Part shown: positions 12,001-21,092 of the stretch, one piece after another
Layout: each line of letters begins with the position of its first letter
Position numbering within the stretch: position 1 is the stretch's first letter
NCBI GenBank assembly: GCA_030770535.1
Contig: JASVEC010000008.1
Location: forward strand, 1,488,001-1,552,000
Length of the DNA: 64,000 nucleotides
Direction of reading: 5' to 3'
Source: Batkoa obscura
Lineage: Eukaryota > Entomophthoromycota > Entomophthoromycetes > Entomophthorales > Batkoaceae
The notes under the pieces: model-generated
What the model was told of the DNA's origin: nothing
The model's database searches: none
What the model saw: the letters and a program-made list of their open reading frames with translations, nothing else
Made by a program: the position numbers and the translations under genes

Positions 12001-12335
12001 TAATATAAAAATTAAATAAAAAATGCCATTTTAACTTTATAACCTATTGTAATTACTGTTTTTTCTTCATTTCTCAATATCACTTGCTCCAAATTAACAA
12101 ACTCTTTCCAAAACCAGGCTTTAAAATCATCACCTATAATCAATTCTTTTTCCACTACCTCCTTCTCTTCAAAGTCTTCAAACTCGATCATTTCATTTAC
12201 TGATACCAGCTCTCTTTCATATTTTGGTTTCAACTCTTCAACAAAGGACCAAAAAGTGGTTAAATTGATACCATTACTACCACCTACCATACATATTTCA
12301 CAAATTAAACTGGTTTGCCATTCTTTTAAGCGCAT
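6320..12335 (-). CDS. TFC3: TFIIIC B-block binding subunit (Tfc3/GTF3C1-like), multi-exon
   Basis: A large minus-strand gene with about ten exons; the biggest, about 10892-7540, is continuously open. The N-terminus (MRLKEWQTSLICEICMVGGS) and the winged-helix segment KEWKELLYYICKHRYSGVLT match the B-block binding domain of the largest TFIIIC subunit, which recognises the internal promoter of tRNA genes and recruits TFIIIB and RNA polymerase III. Another winged-helix stretch, KMMGLSERILLNLLSILVKE, follows. The rest is a long helical protein of roughly 1,700-1,800 residues, in the range of the family. Three asparagine homopolymers are encoded in frame (about 8980-9012, 7980-8050, 7179-7246). The last exon (6588-6320) ends ITIYFTTLDFYKRV. 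One donor (GTTATA, near 12044) is non-consensus, and exact joints need transcript data. Confidence 0.85.
7179..7246 (-). repeat. ATT/AAT trinucleotide repeat encoding poly-Asn
   Basis: About 22 AAT codons on the minus strand, directly after an intron acceptor and inside the TFIIIC subunit reading frame. It lies in an acidic linker that is probably unstructured. Confidence 0.85.
7980..8050 (-). repeat. Second in-frame poly-Asn trinucleotide repeat
   Basis: About 23-24 consecutive AAT codons in the large exon of the TFIIIC subunit. Purity of the codons suggests slippage growth and length polymorphism between strains. Confidence 0.9.
8980..9012 (-). repeat. Short in-frame poly-Asn repeat
   Basis: About ten AAT codons in the TFIIIC subunit, between a Lys-rich segment and the ELIKKVLDF helix. 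Confidence 0.85.
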
Positions 12336-13057
12336 TTTCAGACTATTAAATGTATAATGTTAAATAAATATAAAAAAATTGAAAAATTTGTGAGCTTGAA
12401 TGATTTTATCAAGTTATGGGGGGGGATTATTGGTTGATAAATTTTGATGAAATGAATAGATAGTATTTTTGGATAAGACTCTTTTTTATGAATAAGATTC
12501 CCAATTTTTTTGACTTTAGGATATAAGATTCTAATCCAAAGTAATTACAATATTGTTCTTTGATCTTACTATTACATTTTCTTTATAAGTGATTTGATTA
12601 TAAAATAATAATATACAAGGCTATAAATAAAAGTTAAATATAAAGTTTGTTTATTCAAACTTGTTTATTTATCTTATCCTCTTATTTATCCTCATCTTCT
12701 ACTCTACTATTCAAACAGATTAAAATTTAAAATAAGTTTATTAGCTTCAGCAATAAAATACTTGAGTTCCTCTCCCTCAATGTTTTTAAAAAAAAAGTTG
12801 TCTATTTGATTATAGTCTTCTAATATATTTATAGTAATTAGATTACTTACAATGATAATAGTTATGCTATTATTATAATTCAAGTGATAATGAATGATTA
12901 ATAAAATAGTAATATTCATGTTAATCATTCATATCGTTATTATAAAGAGAGTAAAAACGCATTTGCAGTAAAATATTAATTTGGCAATAAATATGTAATA
13001 ATTTAGAAAATACAATACACTTTTTATAGAATCTAGCAAGAATTACTTTTTTGAAAA

Positions 13058-13196
13058 CTTCTATTCATTATCTTAATAATGAATATTATTGCAATGACAC
13101 TCAGTCGACTGTAAATGCATAAGATTGCTTTTTTGTACTTACAATTGATTGACTGTTATCACGATTATAGCTGTTATAACTGATGTTGAATAGAAG
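13058..13196. repeat. Degenerate inverted-repeat element
   Basis: CTTCTATTCA at 13058-13067 is the exact inverse of TGAATAGAAG at 13187-13196. Inside these ends, the two halves remain partly complementary (for example CAGTCGACTGTAAATGCA against the inverse of TGTACTTACAATTGATTG), so the whole 139 bp could fold into one imperfect hairpin. It may be an old MITE of a family different from the TGGGGATGT one. Confidence 0.4.
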
Positions 13197-13830
13197 TCCC
13201 TTATTCTTTGAATAGATTTTTATTTAATAATGAAAATATCGAGTTTAATTTTTTAATCTTTTTTACACCCTAGCTGTTGATTTTAATTTTTATTTAGACA
13301 CAATATAAATCATGAAATTACTTATAATTTTAATAATTCAATTACTTTTTTCTATATTCTACATCATAGTATTAGAATTTCATTTAAAACAAATGTTAGT
13401 CACCACTTTGAATGTTTTATTACTTATCCTCTAAATAGATATTACCGGATTATTCCGAAAATCTATAAATTAAAAGGCTAAATATCAAAAAACCAAAGAC
13501 CGAAATTTCAACTTATCTTAATTTCTCCACATACGCTTTAATTTTATTTATACTCAATAGTATAATAATAAAAATAGTAATATAGTTGAAATTTTTTATA
13601 ACAAATTAACAAAGTTTACTATATTTGACTATATTGATTTTAAACTTGTTATTTATTTTACTTTTTATTCTTTTAGGTTAATTAGTTAAAAAAGATTTAT
13701 TTAGTGGAAATGTTAGATTAAATAGAAGGATTTATTTATTTTCTTAAGAGTTTATTATTAATAGAATTTTCAGAATAAACAATATGTTTTAAAACCATTA
13801 AATATAAACTAATAGCATTTGAAATCAACT

Positions 13831-13920
13831 TTTATTTTATTTTATTTTATTTTATTTTATTTTATTTTATTTTATTTTATTTTATTTTATTTTATTTTAT
13901 TTTATTTTATTTTACTTTAT
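13831..13920. repeat. (TTTTA)n microsatellite
   Basis: About 18 units of the pentanucleotide TTTTA with one C interruption near the right end. Confidence 0.95.
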
Positions 13921-14347
13921 TTGTTTTTTATTATTAACATGGGTAAACTTTTATTGAATTTTACTTTGTGAAGTGGATAAACTTTTATACTCATTTTATT
14001 TTTGATTCCGAATATTGTTTTTTTTATATAAGATAGCACGAGGAGTTTAGATTTTTTTAACTTTTGTGAAAATATCTCATGTTCCAGTAATTTGTCCATT
14101 TTATCTTCACAAAAATTAAAAAATATTAACTACATACTAAAAGGGGAAAAAACACTCTCATATTATTAATACAGTCACATCTTTGTTTAATGTTGTACTA
14201 ATAATTTTTGAAAATTTTACGCTAAATAAAAAACGGACAAAACAATGAAAACAGGTATTCCAATAAATAATTACAATGAAAATAAAAACAATTTAACACA
14301 TTAAATACTAACTTTATTTACAACTTATAAATATTAAAATGAGACAC

Positions 14348-15202
14348 TTAGTTATAATAATCATTATTATTATCTAAACCATTTAGTAATTGAGAGATAG
14401 AAGGTAAATGATGATTTGGCTTGGGTAAACTAGTATCACGAATAGGTGATAAAGTATTAGAAGAAGAAAGTGAATGATTGTTAGTAGAATCAAAGTTATG
14501 ATTATACTTTAAACTAAGATCCAAAGCTTGAATAGCAATATTTAATTCAGGTGCGATATCTTGACAAGTGTAGCTAAGTTGAGATAATACATTTCTAACA
14601 TAATTCATAGTAGATTGATTATGATTGATAATGGACTTTTGTTTCTGGTTATCTGAATTCAAGTAACGAGCCTTTTGTTTCAAGTCGATCATTTCTTTAT
14701 TTAAATTTAAAATCCTTTTATTTAGGATCATACTCGTTGTTGTATTATCATTGTTACTTTTTTGAAATTTATTAATTGAGGTGGTGACCTCTTGATTTAA
14801 AATTCTTCTTTGAATACTAAAGATAAGGTCTGGTCTTCCACGTACAAATAATGGATGTCTAAAGATTAAGGCTTGATCATAACAATAGGTCCCAGATTCT
14901 CTGATAAATCCATACATGTTTAATTGTCTTGTAAAACTGGCCCAACAGCTATGTTTAAAATAAACTGGGAAAATATTTCTACATAAATATTCAGAATCAC
15001 ACACCTTAATTGCATCTCCTTCTAAATTCCAATTGATTTCTTTAATCTCGTTATCATTACACATGGAGTATAGTTTTTGTATAAAACTGACAAAAGGACG
15101 ATGACCTTTTTTATCATTATTACTATCTTTAATTGCTTCTTTTCTTACTCTTGGTAAGTTTGGAGAAGTAGAAGTAGAAGTACTTGAAGATGATTTAGGC
15201 AT
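14348..15202 (-). CDS. HSF-type DNA-binding domain transcription factor
   Basis: An intronless gene for 284 residues. Residues about 35-133 form a heat-shock-factor-type winged helix: FVSFIQKLYSMC at the start, INWNLEGDAIKVCD in the middle, and the recognition-helix signature FTRQLNMYGFIRESG, followed by IFRHPLFVRGRPDLIFSIQRR. A heptad-like segment (about 160-215, rich in Leu, Asn and Lys) may give oligomerisation. The C-terminus is Ser/Asn-rich and could be an activation region. HSF-domain proteins of fungi include Hsf1, Skn7, Sfl1 and Mga1. No response-regulator receiver domain follows, so a Skn7 type is unlikely; which of the others it matches cannot be told here. A TATA-like box lies 66 bp upstream. 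Confidence 0.92.
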   Translation of the reverse strand: MPKSSSSTSTSTSPNLPRVRKEAIKDSNNDKKGHRPFVSFIQKLYSMCNDNEIKEINWNLEGDAIKVCDSEYLCRNIFPVYFKHSCWASFTRQLNMYGFIRESGTYCYDQALIFRHPLFVRGRPDLIFSIQRRILNQEVTTSINKFQKSNNDNTTTSMILNKRILNLNKEMIDLKQKARYLNSDNQKQKSIINHNQSTMNYVRNVLSQLSYTCQDIAPELNIAIQALDLSLKYNHNFDSTNNHSLSSSNTLSPIRDTSLPKPNHHLPSISQLLNGLDNNNDYYN

Positions 15203-15259
15203 TAGATATAAAGATTTAAAATATAAATTTAATTTACGCTATGGAGATAAAATTGAACT

Positions 15260-15268
15260 GTTTATATA
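15260..15268 (-). promoter_or_regulatory. TATA box of the HSF-type factor gene
   Basis: TATATAAAC on the minus strand, followed by AGTTC, 66 bp before the ATG at 15202. Confidence 0.55.
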
Positions 15269-17219
15269 CTATTTTTTTTTCTCCTAAATTAAAGGTTACT
15301 AATTTTATATGAGAATTAATTTACAGCTTATAGCCCTTTTAAACAGCCAAGACCAAATAATTATAGATTGTAGTTTAACTTTGGAGTACCTTAATTTAGT
15401 AATAATTTAATTAAGAAATCTGAATGGCATGAAGTCATAATTGAGAATTCTCTTTGTATGTAAATTTGTTATTAAAAACCAGAAACTATAATTAAACTAT
15501 TAAAATAGAGCCTTTATAATTATTATAATTATTATATTGCAATCGTTTTAAATAATAGCGTATACATACTAGAAGCATTCAATTTCTCAATGATAAAGAA
15601 CATTAAATAGGTAAAAGGAAGTCAAATTATCTTCTTTTTCATATTCATTACATTCTCTAGGTTTTGTTTCCATTTTACTTTCTATTCTTTATCAACTAAA
15701 ACTGTCGGTCAAAATTAAGCCAGAGGCCGAAATTTGCAACTTTATAATAAATATGCAACTATGTCGCCAAGAAAATAAACTGACTCCTCAATAAAATAAA
15801 ACCTAAATTAATGGAAGCTTTAATTCAATATTATAAGTTTCTAATAGAAATTTACTATTAAGTTTTATTTATTTATCTCGTTACCTTAAAAGTTATTTAT
15901 AGAACTTAAGATATGGCATTCATTTAATCGAAGATATATAACTAAAGAGGAGGATATATTTAAAATCAAATCAGATTAGAAATCATAATTGAAATCATAC
16001 TTGAAATAAAGGCTAAAGATAGTGTAAAGTAAAGCATGTTGAGTTAGCCTTTACAAAATATAAGGTTTCAATACTAAATGATCAATAAAGCAATTAGGAA
16101 AAACTGAGAATTTTATAAGTAAACAAAAACTTTATTCTATTTTATAAAAAAGACAAAAATAACTACTGCAAAATTTTAATATCAAGCAAGCATCTTTAAA
16201 AATTAATTTATAATAGTTGATCCTTCGGATAAAATGAAACCGTTTTGTTTCCAAAGTTTCTAGGCTAAATTTAGCCGTTTCATCATCATTTTTCGTTCAT
16301 TGACTACCAGTTTAAAATAATACAACCTAAATTTTAGTTGTATTCTCAGCAGCGTCTATAGTTTATCATCTTATTATTTAAAACTATAAACCCTGTATAT
16401 TACGCTTTATTATGTATATATTAAATCTTGTATCACGTAAATTGCTAATTATAAACTTATCTAGATTTACAAAATAAGATATAGAGTTGAAACTTTAGTA
16501 ACTATAGTGCAAATACCCACTTTTGGGTAAAGAACGGATAAAAGAAACTCGAAAGAAGTATGTAGGATGGGAAAAATGGTGGGTTATTTATTCTGTTGAT
16601 CCGTTTTATTCTTTAAAGTTAACAAAATGTTAAGTTTTAGTGAACTTATATATTCGGGTAATCATTATAAATCGTTAGCTGTAATAAGCTAATAATGATC
16701 GTCAAAATTGTTATTAGCAATAGCTTGAGTCATACATACGCTAGTAAACTAGCCATGAACTTTGAAGCTTCTATCATTTTATTCTTTATATGTCTAAGAT
16801 TTTATGCTAAACTGCTAAATAAACTTTTCCTTAGATATATTTCTAATCAATTTTATTTACAAAATAGGGTTCTAAGATATCCCGGTTTGTTAACTCGAAT
16901 ACCAAATAGCCTAATTCTTAACTAATTCACAATGTCTCTTGCACATGAATTGGATAAGAATTGATATAAAAAAAGGCACTTCTTTATGTAACTTTGTTTT
17001 TTTATTTTGCTATTCTAATTATGCTTTAATGCCGTTAAACAATGTTCTTATTTACCTTATACCAGATTTTAAGTACTCATATTTTCAATTTGTCTAGATT
17101 AGCAGTAAAAACAATATTCTGAGTGAGTGAACTTCAAAGCCTAAAAAGCCTTTGAATTTATGAAATCAATGGCTGATTTTGACGTAAAGTCGTCTCTGAC
17201 TTAATTTTAAATTTATAGC

Positions 17220-17325
17220 ATACGGGGATGTATTTTATGTTTAAAAATTTTACTAACAATTTTTCCGCTCAAATAGTGCTTAAAAAATAAAAAAAATAAT
17301 GAAACCAAAAAAAACATCCCCATAT
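17220..17325 (-). mobile_element. MITE copy 2 (TGGGGATGT family)
   Basis: 106 bp with ends TACGGGGATGT and ACATCCCCATA, opposite in orientation to copies 1, 4, 5 and 6. The core TTTTACTAACAATTTTTCCGC is present. TA dinucleotides border both ends, as expected for TA target duplication. Confidence 0.88.
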
Positions 17326-17579
17326 ATAACTTCAAAAGCTAAAGAAGTTTTTAACTATAATTTTGTAAACTATTTAGAGTATTTTTGAATTGTAAAAGAG
17401 CCTGACATCTTATTTTATATTAAAAGCTGTTTTAACAAACAAATTAAATAAGCATTGAAACATAACTAAGAAGTGTAAGTTCAGTTTAAAGCTGCTTTTC
17501 TAAAAAAATTAATAAAGCTGTGGTGATGAAATTATATATTTAAATTAAAAATATCTTAAAAAAATACTCTAAAACTAAT

Positions 17580-17682
17580 ATATGGGGCTGTCTTTTTTGT
17601 TTAAGAATTTTCTAAAAAATTTCCGCCCAATAGCGCTTAAAAAAAAGAAAAGTAATTGAAACCCAAAAAGACATTCCCATAT
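17580..17682 (-). mobile_element. MITE copy 3 (TGGGGATGT family)
   Basis: 103 bp from ATATGGGGCTGT to ACATTCCCATAT. It has more internal changes than copy 2, and the core TAGCGCTTAAAAAA is intact. TA borders both termini. Confidence 0.85.
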
Positions 17683-17860
17683 AAAAATATTTAGGCAATA
17701 ATATAAGTTAAAGTACAGCATTTTCCCAAATGATCAAGTTAAAAAAAAAGTTAAATGTTAGATGTTGATAGTTTTATAACCTATACGAAAATTGATAAAA
17801 ATATTTTTAAAATTAGGTTAAATATTTAAAAAAAAACTAAAGAGTCTGAAATGAATTAGG

Positions 17861-17962
17861 AATTGGGGGTGTTTTTTTAGCTTCATTACTTTTTCCATTT
17901 TTTAAGCGCTATTTCAGCGGAAAGATTGTTAGTAAAATTCTTAAACAAAAAATACATCCAAC
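17861..17962 (+). mobile_element. MITE copy 4 (TGGGGATGT family)
   Basis: About 102 bp beginning TTGGGGGTGTTTTTTTAG and ending TACATCCAACT. The interior is well preserved (TTTTTTAAGCGCTATTTCAG), but the right end is eroded. It lies about 210 bp beyond the 3' end of the complete multicopper oxidase gene. Confidence 0.85.
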
Positions 17963-18174
17963 TCTTTGAATTGCTTTTGCCTTTACTTTTAATATTATAT
18001 TTTTCAAATATATCTTGAAGGCTTGAACTAAAATGTTAAAAAAGCCAACATCTTTTTAACATTTATCGTTTTCAAAAAAAGAAGTATCATATATAAAAGA
18101 TAGATAGTAAATACTTTAACTAAAACTATTTTAAAAACTATTTATATCATAGTTAAATCTCTATTTATTACAAT

Positions 18175-19992
18175 TCAATTATATTCATTTATATGATAAT
18201 TTCTAGGCAACTCATTAATAATGTGAAACTTCCCCATAATTAAATGTGGGGTGATATGACAATGCATAAACCAAGAGCCTGGATTATCGGCAATAAATCG
18301 GATTGCGTACCAGCCACAAGAGACATATTCATCTGGGTTATTATTGATATTAATATTAGGCTTAACAGCAGTAAAATCTTGATTCTCCGAAAACGCAGCC
18401 TTTAGACTGGGGACGTTAAAATTGGATGATTTTGCTTCCAGACTGTTTTGGTCAACAACTCCCGGATAGTGCGTAAACGTATCTCTTAATATTGGAATTT
18501 TATTACTATACCTTAAGTTTTTATCAATCACGTTTTGATCTTTGATTGTAAAATTATTGCCACCATAACCAACAACATAATACGAATGACCGTGTAAATG
18601 CCATGGATGAATAATACAAGTTGTACTATTATTACGCATAGCAAAGTGTTCAATAACAATTTGTACATTATCACCTTCCTTAATATCTACTATCCCTTGT
18701 GAGTTTTCTTGATATGGTATATATGTCCTATCTACTACTTCATTCCATAAAGTACTATTATCTTTTGATACCCTTTTTCCATCCATTGTAAAATAAATAG
18801 CTTTGTTGATATCGCTTGCTTCAGCTACTTTAAAATAAATATTCTTATTAATTTTTAAAGGCACATCATAAAAGTGCTTTAACTTTCTCTTTAAATACCA
18901 CTTGTTGGTAGAATAGTTCTTTTCATATCTTGTGATGGGAGGTGCTTTATACACTTTATCATAAAATGTTGTTTGTAATTCTTTATAATCTTTTGCTCCT
19001 TTATAATGTAAAATAGATAAACCACTATCACAAGTACTATCTTTTGATCCAAGTGATTTAGCACACATCATATAGTTGTCTACAGGTTGATCTGTTTCTA
19101 ATATAATAGACACTCTCTGCCCAGGATTAATTTGCACTTCACTTACTTGATAAGGTTCAATATATGTACCTTCCACTTCAATTAATGTTATTTTATGGTT
19201 TGGTATCATGAAGGCTATTGACATAACTTCCAAGGCCCCTACAAACCTTATTCTATATCTTTTATTTTGTTCAACTTTAATAACCTGATATCCGTCATTA
19301 AACTTGTTTCTCCCAATAATTGTATGATTAGTGTTATTATTATAATTAAATGATTTTCCATTTGTTAATATATAATCTGGATTACCAACCCATTTAAATG
19401 GAGTACTTTTTAGTCCTTGAACCATCGCGACTGATGATTTTATTCTCATTTCTGATAATACAATTGTTCTTTCTTCATCATAATTGAATTGATTATCATA
19501 GTTAATTAAATCATCATAAATATCTGGTTGATCACGAACTATTAATGGTCCAAACAATTGTTCAGAGTCCAATCCTGTATGGGCATGATAATACCAAGTA
19601 CCAGCTTGGTCTGTAACATGATATTCATAACGGTAAGATGTATTAGGCTTAATAGGATCTTGTGTTATATAAGGCACCCCATCCGATATTACAGTACCTT
19701 TTTGTAACATACCATGCCAATGTATTGTTAAATCACGATCTAAATTATTGATAACATCAACAATAATGGTATCATAGCTATTAACCTCTATAGTAGGTCC
19801 TGGAAACTTATCATTAATTGTTATAAGCTTTATCTCTTTGTCCCAACTAACCATACCCTCTTCTGCTACTGTCCATTTATAGTAGCGTGTTCTAGGATAT
19901 CCATATGCTGGTTGATATCCAGAAATAATAAGCGCATTAGCTAAAAGCAATAATAATAGCTCAATTATCATTTTAATATAGCCACTTAGCAT
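18175..19992 (-). CDS. Multicopper oxidase (ascorbate oxidase/laccase family), complete
   Basis: An intronless gene of up to 605 residues. Copper-binding motifs occur in family order: HWHG (91-94), HAH (136-138), HPWHLHGH (about 462-469) and HCHITPH (577-583), so the type 1 and trinuclear sites have their His and Cys ligands. The N-terminus is a signal peptide with a Leu run; Met8 (19971) is the likelier start because a TATA box lies only 11 bp above the first ATG. The mature enzyme should be extracellular and reduce O2 while oxidising a phenol, ascorbate or metal ion. The axial position five residues after the last His is Lys588, where ascorbate oxidase has Met and laccases have Leu, Phe or Met. 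It is paralogous to the gene at 1-661, in opposite orientation. Confidence 0.95.
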   Translation of the reverse strand: MLSGYIKMIIELLLLLLANALIISGYQPAYGYPRTRYYKWTVAEEGMVSWDKEIKLITINDKFPGPTIEVNSYDTIIVDVINNLDRDLTIHWHGMLQKGTVISDGVPYITQDPIKPNTSYRYEYHVTDQAGTWYYHAHTGLDSEQLFGPLIVRDQPDIYDDLINYDNQFNYDEERTIVLSEMRIKSSVAMVQGLKSTPFKWVGNPDYILTNGKSFNYNNNTNHTIIGRNKFNDGYQVIKVEQNKRYRIRFVGALEVMSIAFMIPNHKITLIEVEGTYIEPYQVSEVQINPGQRVSIILETDQPVDNYMMCAKSLGSKDSTCDSGLSILHYKGAKDYKELQTTFYDKVYKAPPITRYEKNYSTNKWYLKRKLKHFYDVPLKINKNIYFKVAEASDINKAIYFTMDGKRVSKDNSTLWNEVVDRTYIPYQENSQGIVDIKEGDNVQIVIEHFAMRNNSTTCIIHPWHLHGHSYYVVGYGGNNFTIKDQNVIDKNLRYSNKIPILRDTFTHYPGVVDQNSLEAKSSNFNVPSLKAAFSENQDFTAVKPNININNNPDEYVSCGWYAIRFIADNPGSWFMHCHITPHLIMGKFHIINELPRNYHINEYN

Positions 19993-20002
19993 GCATCATT
20001 TA

Positions 20003-20011
20003 GTTTATATA
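20003..20011 (-). promoter_or_regulatory. TATA box of the complete MCO gene
   Basis: TATATAAAC on the minus strand. It is 11 bp above the first in-frame ATG but about 40 bp above the second, so it favours the second ATG (19971) as the start. Confidence 0.6.
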
Positions 20012-21092
20012 CTTTCCTAAACCTCCCTTTGATACTTGGTTCATTCCATAGGCATAAATTTTAATGCCTTTAAAATAGCTCACTCTTTATTAATAGCTTG
20101 CGGCTTTCAAGCAAAATAAACTCAGATTTTACCTACAGCGCTAAAAAGAGAGGAGGTCTTTGGATTAGTAATGATATCGATCAGCATAAATGTAAAATGT
20201 CAAATCTAATGCTTGATTTTTTCCAGTTTAGGTTTTTATAAGTTGGAAATTAAACTAATAGTAAGATAATAGCCTTTTTAGTCAATATTGAAATAAGCCT
20301 TATAAAAAATTTATAAATCTGAACCTAAATCAAACTGCAGTATATTTTAACGGGATACTCATACTCTCAGAAATAAAACGTGCTTTTAATAGAATCCCTT
20401 ATACACTTGATGCCAAAATTATTTCATACTTTCGAATCAGTGGAGAATCTGCCCAAAATTGATAATAAATTTTAGTACAATCAAAAATTCCTAATAATTT
20501 TGGGCAGATTCTTCATAGATTCAAAAGCACATTAAATTCCTTATTTCCTTTGTTTATAACTCAATAATGGTAAATAAGAATATCACTAATTTGATACTTT
20601 GAGCTCTTTTTAAACACAATTATAGCCATATTGAGTAAAATCTATATAAAATTGAAATTCATTATGTTAAATGAAATAATATTTTTTCAAATATTTGAAT
20701 CATTATAAAAGACGAAAAAGGAAAACTTGATAATCTCAGTTGCGAATATATATTTTTTTAATTTACGAATTTTTCAAAGAATTGAAAATGGAAGAAAGTA
20801 CGTTCTAGGCTCAATAAATCCATATCATAAGTAAATTATTATAATAATTGTAATAGTTTCCTCCTTTGTTTGGAGTTTTGACCATTTAACCAATGTAAAA
20901 TTAAAATAAAAAGTTAAATCCCACATTCAGGGCTCTATTATGGATTTCAAGGGGATGCAATAAAGACTTACCAATTATGTCTTAATTATATTTCACTAAT
21001 CCAATTAGAGTCTACCCTTAATTTAAAAAATTGTAAACAAGAAAAAAGTTGACTTGTAGAATAGTTAACTTTTTCTGGAACAGTGTTAAAAA
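20012..21092. other. Intergenic spacer, MCO to ubiquitin protease
   Basis: No gene seen. The notable content is a 97-bp inverted-repeat element at 20430-20526. Confidence 0.55.
20430..20526. repeat. Inverted-repeat element, 97 bp
   Basis: The left arm (20434-20460) reads GAATCAGTGGAGAATCTGCC then CAAAATT. The right arm (20496-20522) is its inverse with few mismatches, sharing AGAATCTGCCCAAAATT exactly. The loop is about 35 bp of AT-rich DNA. It may be a small non-autonomous DNA transposon or a strong hairpin; only one copy was noticed in this window. Confidence 0.65.

Larger units (their letters stand above)
12336..14347. other. Intergenic spacer, TFIIIC subunit to HSF factor
   Basis: No credible gene; the short open frames here are AT-biased and lack homology I can recognise. 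It contains a degenerate 139-bp inverted repeat (13058-13196) and a 90-bp TTTTA microsatellite (13831-13920). Confidence 0.55.
15203..18174. other. Long spacer between HSF factor and MCO
   Basis: About 3 kb without a convincing gene. The right third holds three MITE copies within 745 bp (17220-17962). A perfect 14-bp palindrome GGCTAAATTTAGCC sits at 16263-16276. The HSF promoter is at the left end. Confidence 0.55.

Noticed and set aside
12707-12928. 73-codon minus-strand frame
   Set aside because: Composition (Ile, Asn, Tyr runs) is that of random AT-rich DNA; no homology or splice continuation.
16263-16276. 14-bp perfect palindrome GGCTAAATTTAGCC as an operator
   Set aside because: No nearby gene start within 900 bp and only one copy noted; AT-rich palindromes arise by chance.
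16695-16925. 76-codon plus-strand frame
   Set aside because: No promoter, no recognised motif, isolated in a 3-kb spacer.
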